DNA from: a virus | Length of the DNA: 45,252 bases | Direction: 5' to 3' (one strand) | IMG/VR virus record: IMGVR_UViG_3300022540_000340 | Span: 1-45,252 of that record | In this document: positions 40,049 to 45,252 of the stretch, one piece after another | Numbering within the stretch: position 1 is the stretch's first letter | How the letters are laid out: each line of letters opens with the position of its first letter | The notes under the pieces: generated by a model | Seen by the model: the letters and a program-made list of their open reading frames with translations, nothing else | Database searches by the model: none | Told to the model about the DNA's origin: nothing | Program-made: the position numbers and the translations under genes

Positions 40049-40497
40049 TTTAGGATACTTAAAAACAAAGTTTCAAATACTTTCTTATCGTTCTTTGCTG
40101 AAAGAAAATGATTTTCGGTTAAGTCTCCAATTGTATCGCTGTATTGGCAAATAGCTAAACCTAAGTGCATTTTTTGTTCCTCATATCCAAAGTGATTTGT
40201 AAATACGTCTTCGTAGGTATCATAGTTGTTGATAGTTTCTTGCATATTGCTCTCTAAGGCAGTTTGCATTGACATTATTAAGTCATCTACATTACTCTTT
40301 AGTTCCTTTATGTTTTTATCGTTAGATACATCATAATCTCCTACCTCGCATCTTCTTTCGTCTGGAACATCCACGTAAACCTCCAACCATTCAAATTCGT
40401 TGTCAATGGCATCGATTTTATCGTTAAAATCTAAAGTAGTTAAGTATTCTGCTATACTGCAACCTAACCAAGCTTCAAATAGTGTTATTGGTGTCAT
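40045..40497 (-). CDS. acidic hypothetical protein
   Basis: A 150-residue strongly acidic helical protein starting MTPITLFEAWLGCSIAEYLT. No family recognised. It follows the amidase gene by three bases. Confidence 0.6.
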   Translation of the reverse strand: MTPITLFEAWLGCSIAEYLTTLDFNDKIDAIDNEFEWLEVYVDVPDERRCEVGDYDVSNDKNIKELKSNVDDLIMSMQTALESNMQETINNYDTYEDVFTNHFGYEEQKMHLGLAICQYSDTIGDLTENHFLSAKNDKKVFETLFLSILK

Positions 40498-40500
40498 GTT

Positions 40501-41157
40501 TTATTTACGTTTAAAGAAAATATCTTGGTACAAAGACACAAACTCGAGCCAAGATTCAAAAATAGTGAGCGTGTAAAGGTTTCTGAATGATTCTAGTTTA
40601 AGCTTTTCTAATTCTGCTAAGTTGGTCATAAAAGCAGCTTCAAACAGGACAAAAGGCGAAGCTGTGTATTTTGTCATATAAAGCTTCTTATTTCTAACTC
40701 CTCTATTCTTTAAGCCCGTTGCTTTGGCGATGTTATTCAGGGCAATTTCAGCGAATAGCCGAGACTTTGAACCCTTGTTGATAAAAGCCCCTGTTCCATT
40801 CGCAGACTCAACACGGAACGCATCAGCGTGGAAGGACATACCAAAGCAAAGGCGGTCTTTATAGTTTTCATTATAAGCTTTCTTTTCTCTTATAACCCTT
40901 CTATACATTGGCGTATCTTTGTGTTCTAGGCTTAGATTAGAAGAAGTGATGTCAATGCCCGTACTTTTAGCCAAACTACAAAGAATCCCCATTTTAGCTT
41001 CAATGCTTGTATTGAATGTATTCTCTCTTAGGCTACCATCTGTTGCCCGCTTGCCCTTTGTTTCCCAACCGTGACCGCTATCCAGTATCAAGTGCGTAGG
41101 TGTATGGATAAGGTGTTTATAGTGCTGTAAAGTTTTTGAAAAGTCTTTTAATTTCAT
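40501..41157 (-). CDS. N-acetylmuramoyl-L-alanine amidase (Amidase_3), putative endolysin
   Basis: A 218-residue zinc amidase. The metal ligands are His29 in LILDSGHGWE, Glu45 in SLRENTFN and His110 in MSFHADA; Glu173 in LFEAAFMTN fits the catalytic Glu. The enzyme cleaves the amide bond between muramic acid and the peptide. There is no signal peptide, so export would need a holin. It sits in the leftward recombination operon and not beside the late tail genes. Confidence 0.9.
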   Translation of the reverse strand: MKLKDFSKTLQHYKHLIHTPTHLILDSGHGWETKGKRATDGSLRENTFNTSIEAKMGILCSLAKSTGIDITSSNLSLEHKDTPMYRRVIREKKAYNENYKDRLCFGMSFHADAFRVESANGTGAFINKGSKSRLFAEIALNNIAKATGLKNRGVRNKKLYMTKYTASPFVLFEAAFMTNLAELEKLKLESFRNLYTLTIFESWLEFVSLYQDIFFKRK

Positions 41158-41159
41158 TG

Positions 41160-42038
41160 TTAAAGTTTGTTAGCTTCTATAAGAATATAAGAGTTTACTT
41201 TAATTAGTAATTTTTCAATATTTGCCATAATTATATTACCTTCCTTTGTACTTAATTTAGGCTTTTTAAATTCAGACTTAATTACTTCTGCAAATTGTAA
41301 CAACTTTGCTTTGTCGGGTGCTGCTGCTGCTTTGGCCTTTTCAACTAATAGCAGTCTTTTTTCTTCTAGTCTGGCTTCTTCCTTTTTAGCAGCAGCCTTT
41401 TTTAATTTATCGTTCTCTGCTTGTAGTTTTTTACGTTCTTTTTCTTTGGCAATATCCTCTAGTCGTTTAGCTTCTATTCGATTTTCTTCTTCAATCCGTT
41501 CTTGCTCTAATCTCAAAGCTTCCTTCTTTTCAGCTTCCTTTTTAGCTTCAAAAGTTTGTATTGTGCCAATTAAAAAGCTATTCCAAATAGAAACATCCAT
41601 ATCCCCAAGATTCAAAGGAATTACTTCTACTTCGTATTGTTCTAATTGTGATTCTCTCTCTATTTGAAGTTCTTTAATTTTCTCCTTTTCGATATTCTCA
41701 TAATATTTTTCAATAGTAGATAGCTTTTCCTCTATTCCTTGGGATGCCATTAATTGAGCGTTCTTCCAACCATCGACAAAACGTCCACCTTTCAAGTAAA
41801 AAGACTTCAATTCCTTATGTATTGCTGATGTTCCCGTTCGAACTTTTACATACTTTAATCTTAATGTTTTTGCTTGTTTACAAACGTCTTTAGTAAATGG
41901 TAGCTTTTGTAATTCGTTAAACTCCTTTTCTAAATTTACCATTTCTTCCAACATTGGCACAAACATCTTTGAAATATCTGCCGCTTTAGTTTCTTCTAAT
42001 CCGTATTGTTCGTGGTCTACTTTAATTAAGTTACTCAT
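41160..42038 (-). CDS. coiled-coil protein of the recombination operon (DUF1351-like)
   Basis: A 292-residue protein starting MSNLIKVDHEQYGLEETKAA. An N-terminal part (1-130) is followed by a long Glu/Lys/Arg/Ala coiled coil (about 165-245). Proteins with this layout, DUF1351-like, are frequent beside phage annealing proteins. The family call is moderate. The ATG at 42038 is preferred to the upstream TTG because of the start motif. Confidence 0.6.
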   Translation of the reverse strand: MSNLIKVDHEQYGLEETKAADISKMFVPMLEEMVNLEKEFNELQKLPFTKDVCKQAKTLRLKYVKVRTGTSAIHKELKSFYLKGGRFVDGWKNAQLMASQGIEEKLSTIEKYYENIEKEKIKELQIERESQLEQYEVEVIPLNLGDMDVSIWNSFLIGTIQTFEAKKEAEKKEALRLEQERIEEENRIEAKRLEDIAKEKERKKLQAENDKLKKAAAKKEEARLEEKRLLLVEKAKAAAAPDKAKLLQFAEVIKSEFKKPKLSTKEGNIIMANIEKLLIKVNSYILIEANKL

Positions 42039-42049
42039 TGTCAAGTTTT
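42036..42049 (-). promoter_or_regulatory. start-codon motif AAAACTTGACA, copy 9
   Basis: Minus-strand AAAACTTGACAATG, a copy with the shortest spacing to the ATG. Confidence 0.65.
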
Positions 42050-42499
42050 TTAATGTTTATTATCGTGAGTTAAATTTTGTAATCTTTTTTTATCCTCCTT
42101 TTCAAAGCTTATTCTTTGTTGGCAAGCAGATAGAACTTTGTTTAATTGCCTTAATTGGAGACTAATTATGTAGCTCATTTTCTCCTCTTCAATTTCTATC
42201 CTTCTATTTTCCTCGTTTGCTAGTTCTGCTTTTTCTTCTGCTTTAGCTGCTGTGTCACCGTTGCCTATATGGTAGAGTTTTTTAATGCTGTGGTTGTGCT
42301 TTCGCTCAAAGTAAGCAGTTAGATAGGATGCTTTACAATCTCCTGTTATTTTGCCTATATTCGTACTTAATAGGCTAAGTTTATCTTGAAAATCAAGGAG
42401 CTGCAATATGCTTGCTTTGTCTGCATTCTTTTCGTACCAATCTAGTAAGACATTTACCATGCTTATAACCTCTAAGTCATTCTTATTTAGTTGTATCAT
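42050..42499 (-). CDS. helical hypothetical protein
   Basis: A 149-residue Glu/Lys/Leu-rich helical protein starting MIQLNKNDLEVISMVNVLLD. No family recognised. Overlaps the next upstream gene by 17 bases. Part of the recombination operon. Confidence 0.6.
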   Translation of the reverse strand: MIQLNKNDLEVISMVNVLLDWYEKNADKASILQLLDFQDKLSLLSTNIGKITGDCKASYLTAYFERKHNHSIKKLYHIGNGDTAAKAEEKAELANEENRRIEIEEEKMSYIISLQLRQLNKVLSACQQRISFEKEDKKRLQNLTHDNKH

Positions 42500-42761
42500 C
42501 CTTACTTTTATTTAACTCTTCGTAAGAAATAAGGCATTTGTCGTAAAGAACATCATCATAGGTAGCGGATCCAATAGCTATCCCCTCATTAATTTCAAAC
42601 TCCAAAACCTCGTTATCCTCAAACTCTTTGAGTGTTAATGTGGTTTCTTGCTTCGGTTCTTCTGTTGATTCAATTAGGGGCTGGCTTATATTCTCGTTAA
42701 ACCAAGATATATGTTTGACCCTGTTTAGTTCTGTTGAGCATTGCCCGTTAGGTAGTTTCAT
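42483..42761 (-). CDS. small acidic hypothetical protein
   Basis: A 92-residue acidic protein starting MKLPNGQCSTELNRVKHISW. No family recognised. Its start touches the stop of the ERF gene (one-base overlap). Confidence 0.55.
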   Translation of the reverse strand: MKLPNGQCSTELNRVKHISWFNENISQPLIESTEEPKQETTLTLKEFEDNEVLEFEINEGIAIGSATYDDVLYDKCLISYEELNKSKDDTTK

Positions 42762-43414
42762 TACTTCTTAATTTTAGCTTTGTTTAATGCAGTTACTATT
42801 AAGGCTTTTTGTACGGGTGTTATTTTGTAGTTCTTTTCTACCCTTGCGATAGTCCATTTCTTTTCAATAGCCCAATCTATGACTTGATTAACTTTCCCCT
42901 CTATTAAAAAAGTTCTTTTATCAACTTTCTCCTTTTGTGGAGTAGCTATGCTTTCTGAATGTGTTATATCAGTATCGTCTATTTTCCCCACGGGAGTTAA
43001 AAACATATAAAGCAAACAGTTTTTAAGGGCGTATGTAGTTGCTTTCCCTGCTCCTTTATCTTGACTGTCTACTCCATGCCCGTAACCGCTTAATTCAATA
43101 GATTCTCCGCTTTCGTGAAGTAATAAATACTTAGTCACAACCTCAGTTAAAATAGATTGTTTAGTCTTTTTCGCTTTTGGTGTTGCCTTACTCCACGGGT
43201 CAGTTTCCTCCCATCTTGATAGTGTTGTTTTAGGCTCAATACTTATTGGGAGAATACAAAGTCCATTGTTAGCCATTGCCTTATTCATTACCTCCTTAAC
43301 GTCTTGGTCTTTCGTGCCATCATAAGAACTATTACCAGTACCTACACGGCTGTTTTTCTCCATTCCTTTAACTTCCTTCATTACTGCTATAATCGCTGCT
43401 GCTATTTGTTTCAT
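42761..43414 (-). CDS. erf: ERF-family single-strand annealing recombinase
   Basis: A 217-residue protein. The family core is seen as an N-terminal helix with EVKGMEKNSRVG, a middle region LTEVVTKYLLLHESGESIEL and the motif GHGVDSQDKGAGKATTYALKNCLLYMF (about 110-140), which is characteristic of ERF proteins. ERF rings anneal complementary single strands and help circularise and repair phage DNA. A basic helix-turn-helix-like C-terminus follows. It starts with an AAAACTTGA motif. No partner exonuclease was recognised. Confidence 0.9.
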   Translation of the reverse strand: MKQIAAAIIAVMKEVKGMEKNSRVGTGNSSYDGTKDQDVKEVMNKAMANNGLCILPISIEPKTTLSRWEETDPWSKATPKAKKTKQSILTEVVTKYLLLHESGESIELSGYGHGVDSQDKGAGKATTYALKNCLLYMFLTPVGKIDDTDITHSESIATPQKEKVDKRTFLIEGKVNQVIDWAIEKKWTIARVEKNYKITPVQKALIVTALNKAKIKK

Positions 43415-43427
43415 TGTATCAAGTTTT
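43412..43427 (-). promoter_or_regulatory. start-codon motif AAAACTTGATA, copy 10
   Basis: Minus-strand AAAACTTGATACAATG at the start of the ERF gene; one substitution (T for C) in the block. Confidence 0.6.
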
Positions 43428-43800
43428 AAAGGTGGAAAGTATTTTGTTCGTTTTGCATTCTTTTTTCAGCATCCCAGTCCGCTTGCCATGCAAACTCCTG
43501 TTCTCTTTTGGTCAAAACAGGGGTTTCTTCTGTGGCTGTTGGAGGGTTGTTATCTAGGAGCTCAATTAAAGGGTCTTTAGCTTTTTTAGATTCTACCTTA
43601 TAGGTTATAGGGTAATTGTCAATTAATGTCATTATAGACGAATTAAAAAGGGCTTGATTAAAAGTCCTCTCGCTATAAGTATTTACTTGTTGACGATTAA
43701 CGATATGGATATAAACTTTTCCAAGCTTTTTGAATATATCCCCTGTTTGGTAAGAATAGGATTTTGTTTGTGTGTCGATGTGATACGTTGTTGTTTTCAT
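43426..43800 (-). CDS. first gene of the leftward recombination operon
   Basis: A 124-residue protein starting MKTTTYHIDTQTKSYSYQTG with a strand-rich first half and a Glu/Asp-rich end containing WQADWDAEKRMQ. No family recognised. It is promoter-proximal, so may be made early and in quantity. Confidence 0.6.
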   Translation of the reverse strand: MKTTTYHIDTQTKSYSYQTGDIFKKLGKVYIHIVNRQQVNTYSERTFNQALFNSSIMTLIDNYPITYKVESKKAKDPLIELLDNNPPTATEETPVLTKREQEFAWQADWDAEKRMQNEQNTFHL

Positions 43801-43836
43801 TTCAATTTCTTTAGTCGTTAATTAATTAGTGTGACA

Positions 43837-43844
43837 CAAATATA
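43837..43844 (-). promoter_or_regulatory. -7 element of the leftward operon promoter
   Basis: On the minus strand TATATTTG matches TAnnTTTG exactly. No TTG lies at the -33 position, which falls near the edge of the 11-bp repeats, so activity may need or be changed by a bound protein. Confidence 0.55.
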
Positions 43845-43870
43845 CAACGGGTTTCTTTAATTTCCTAATT

Positions 43871-43914
43871 ATTAGAAAGAAATTAGAAAGAAATTAGAAA
43901 AAGATTGGAAAGTT
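43871..43914. repeat. four 11-bp direct repeats, likely operator
   Basis: ATTAGAAAGAA, ATTAGAAAGAA, ATTAGAAAAAG and ATTGGAAAGTT follow each other without gaps. Eleven bases is one helical turn, so a protein could line up on one face. The last copy contains the TTG of the rightward promoter. Confidence 0.75.
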
Positions 43915-43934
43915 AAAATATTATTGTATCTTTG
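43905..43934 (+). promoter_or_regulatory. rightward early promoter
   Basis: TTG (43905-43907), exactly 19 bases, then TATCTTTG (43927-43934): a perfect Bacteroidota -33/-7 pair. The next ATG is at 43963. It overlaps the fourth 11-bp repeat. Confidence 0.85.
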
Positions 43935-43962
43935 AGTTATTGGATAACGAAATTAAAAACAA

Positions 43963-44271
43963 ATGAAACTAAAACAGCGAAAGCAAAAAGGCGTTTCAGC
44001 AGAAGCGTTGGAGTTTATAAAGTCGGAGTACTTATCTTTATTAGATAATTATGGTTTTACTGTTGTATCAGCGACAAGACAGGCATCTAATACCATTAAA
44101 GGGATAACCGTAAGTGGAAAGACTTTAAGAAAGATTTTTGAAGGTGTCCACATTCACACCAAAACCGTAAAGAGTATTATTTTAGAACTTGGCGAGACTG
44201 TGAGCATTGAAAACGGGCTTATTTGTGTTGCTGAAAAAATAGAAAGCGATGAAGACTGTAATAATAATTAA
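43963..44271 (+). CDS. first early gene, possible DNA-binding regulator
   Basis: A 102-residue basic helical protein starting MKLKQRKQKGVSAEALEFIK. Residues about 35-70 could form a helix-turn-helix (TRQASNTIKGITVSGKTLRK then IFEGV). As the first gene after the operator region it is a candidate binder of the 11-bp repeats. Overlaps the next gene by 23 bases. The family is not certain. Confidence 0.6.
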   Translation: MKLKQRKQKGVSAEALEFIKSEYLSLLDNYGFTVVSATRQASNTIKGITVSGKTLRKIFEGVHIHTKTVKSIILELGETVSIENGLICVAEKIESDEDCNNN

Positions 44272-44602
44272 AGGCTTAATAGCAGGGCTTAATGGCTCAG
44301 ATGGACTAATGCAAGAACATTACCGTAAAGGAATAAAGAAAAAGAAAAAGTATCAGCAAATAATTAGAAGCCAAACAAAAAACAGGCACGAAGGGAAAGT
44401 GTCTATTACTTATATTGGTTATAAGTCCGTTCTAATGGATTGGGACAATTTTGCAGCTAGTTTTAAGTACTTAGGGGACTCGCTTGTTAAAACGAAGGTA
44501 ATTATCGACGACAGCCCAAAAATAGTACGTCCGTTTATTATTCAGCAAATAAAATGTAAGAGAATTGACCAACGGGTTGAAATTATAATTGAAGATATTT
44601 AA
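44249..44602 (+). CDS. RusA-like Holliday junction resolvase
   Basis: A 117-residue protein with the acidic residues of RusA: Asp64 and Asp66 in MDWDNF, Asp77 in LGDSL and Asp87/Asp88 in IIDDSP, in the usual order D-x-D-N ... D-x-L ... D-D. RusA dimers cut four-way junctions in late recombination. The Lys-rich segment near 27-35 could bind DNA. Slightly divergent at the N-terminus. Confidence 0.8.
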   Translation: MKTVIIIKGLIAGLNGSDGLMQEHYRKGIKKKKKYQQIIRSQTKNRHEGKVSITYIGYKSVLMDWDNFAASFKYLGDSLVKTKVIIDDSPKIVRPFIIQQIKCKRIDQRVEIIIEDI

Positions 44603-44636
44603 AAATCCCAAAGCGGTAAAACTAATTATTAATAAA

Positions 44637-44652
44637 AAAACTTGACAAAATG
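44637..44652 (+). promoter_or_regulatory. start-codon motif AAAACTTGACA, copy 11
   Basis: AAAACTTGACAAAATG at the start of the 54-residue gene. Confidence 0.7.
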
Positions 44653-44814
44653 GATATAAGCGAAAAAACAATGAAGGGAATGGAACTTCATGAACAAGTT
44701 CAAATAACAACAAAGGGTAAATATCCAACTACCTTTTTCATAACAAGAACAATAGGCGGATGGATTTACGAATCATCAAACGAACCTGTTCAATTCGTTT
44801 TCGTAAAAGAGTAA
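44650..44814 (+). CDS. 54-residue hypothetical protein
   Basis: A short frame starting MDISEKTMKGMELHEQVQIT, strand-rich after residue 15 and ending VKE. The start motif gives strong support for translation. No family recognised. Confidence 0.65.
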   Translation: MDISEKTMKGMELHEQVQITTKGKYPTTFFITRTIGGWIYESSNEPVQFVFVKE

Positions 44815-44845
44815 ACACCCACTTAAAAATTAATTTAACTAAATA

Positions 44846-44861
44846 AAAACTTGACAAGATG
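44846..44861 (+). promoter_or_regulatory. start-codon motif AAAACTTGACA, copy 12
   Basis: AAAACTTGACAAGATG at the start of the repeat protein that crosses the join. Confidence 0.7.
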
Positions 44862-45252
44862 AAAACAATATTCAGTAAAGAATACCTATTAGAGAATAAA
44901 GGATACTACGATAATGAAGATATAGAAAAAGGAATGCTTCATTTCAAAGAAAACAAAGAAATAACTTTGGAGCAGCTTTTTGAGTACCTACCGATTAAAG
45001 ACTTCTGTTGGTTGTTAGTCAGAAAGTGTGAATTAAGTTTATTACAAAAGCAATTCTTTAGTTTATCGTGTGCCGATTTTGTTCTGAAATTTTACGAAGC
45101 TAAATACCCAAATGACATGAGGGTTAGAGAATGCAACAAAGCGACTAGAGATTATATAAATGGCGATATTAGCAAAGAAGAACTTTTAACTTATGCCGCT
45201 TCTGCGGCTTCTGCGGCTTCTGCGGCTTCTGCGGCTTCTGCGGCTTCTGCGG
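44859..45252 (+). CDS. Ala/Ser-repeat protein, N-terminal part (runs off the window)
   Basis: Starts MKTIFSKEYLLENKGYYDNE. The first 113 residues are a compact helical domain with CWLLVRKCELSLLQ and the segment RECNKATRDYINGDISKEEL. An Ala-Ser-Ala repeat then begins and runs to the window end, continuing at 1-141. The sequence before the repeat (KATRDYINGDISKEEL) resembles the part before Ala-rich repeats in phage proteins labelled putative immunity protein. The function of that group is not known to me. Confidence 0.8.
   Translation, partial: MKTIFSKEYLLENKGYYDNEDIEKGMLHFKENKEITLEQLFEYLPIKDFCWLLVRKCELSLLQKQFFSLSCADFVLKFYEAKYPNDMRVRECNKATRDYINGDISKEELLTYAASAASAASAASAASAASA
45198..45252. repeat. 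9-bp tandem repeat, right copy of terminal overlap
   Basis: Six copies of GCTTCTGCG plus G, identical to bases 1-55. See the left copy. Confidence 0.9.

Noticed and set aside
41311-41667. Ser-rich frame opposite the coiled-coil gene
   Set aside because: It is the antisense shadow of a Glu/Lys-rich coiled coil, as are the similar frames opposite the tape measure gene.
1-45252. CRISPR array or diversity-generating retroelement
   Set aside because: No spaced direct repeats of CRISPR type were seen and no reverse transcriptase frame exists.
1-45252. Lysogeny module
   Set aside because: No integrase, excisionase or attachment-site duplication was found, only small regulators that also occur in lytic phages.

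Overview
The window is essentially the whole genome of a tailed double-stranded DNA phage, most likely a siphovirus, that infects a member of the Bacteroidota. The host call rests on three things. Two intergenic regions carry exact matches to the Bacteroidota promoter form TTG-N19-TAnnTTTG (43905-43934 and 10969-10998). Shine-Dalgarno sites are absent throughout. The DNA is AT-rich, with capsid and tail proteins of the type seen in flavobacterial phages. The first 55 bases are identical to the last 55, so the contig closes into a circle of about 45,197 bp. The join falls inside a 9-bp tandem repeat within one gene that runs off the right end (44859-45252) and continues at 1-141.

Layout. A rightward early operon starts at the promoter at 43905-43934 and crosses the join. 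It holds a possible regulator, a RusA-like resolvase, small proteins, an HNH endonuclease, a replication-initiator-like protein, DnaB helicase, a DNA methyltransferase and accessory genes up to a terminator at 8479-8513. A leftward block (8522-10931) encodes small unknown proteins and three membrane proteins. A divergent control region (10932-11046) precedes a ribbon-helix-helix protein. From there to 39287 almost everything is rightward: small genes, tRNA-Cys, terminase small and large subunits, a tRNA cluster, portal, scaffold-like protein, major capsid protein, connector and tail-completion proteins, a frameshifted tail chaperone pair, tape measure, tail-tip and appendage proteins, and small membrane proteins that may act in lysis. 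A second leftward operon (39356-43800) carries an ERF annealing protein, coiled-coil proteins and an amidase-type lysin. It diverges from the early operon across an operator with four 11-bp repeats.

How the genes work together. DnaB and the initiator load and drive replication. ERF and RusA provide annealing and junction resolution. TerS/TerL, portal and capsid build and fill the head. The chaperone pair and the tape measure set tail assembly. The amidase would open the peptidoglycan. No integrase, reverse transcriptase, CRISPR array or transposase was seen.

Most unusual signals. (1) Two leaders at 2566-2764 and 3720-3937 share a 27-bp box and the same complex RNA architecture. Four helices, two of them crossing, have different sequences in the two copies but keep their pairing, and each leader ends in a terminator exactly 16 nt before a start codon. 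(2) The sequence AAAACTTGACA lies directly against the start codon of twelve non-structural or accessory genes on both strands. (3) Four GC-rich units at an exact 23-bp period lie between the tape measure gene and the next tail gene. (4) There is a group of tRNA-like sequences with abnormal anticodon arms.
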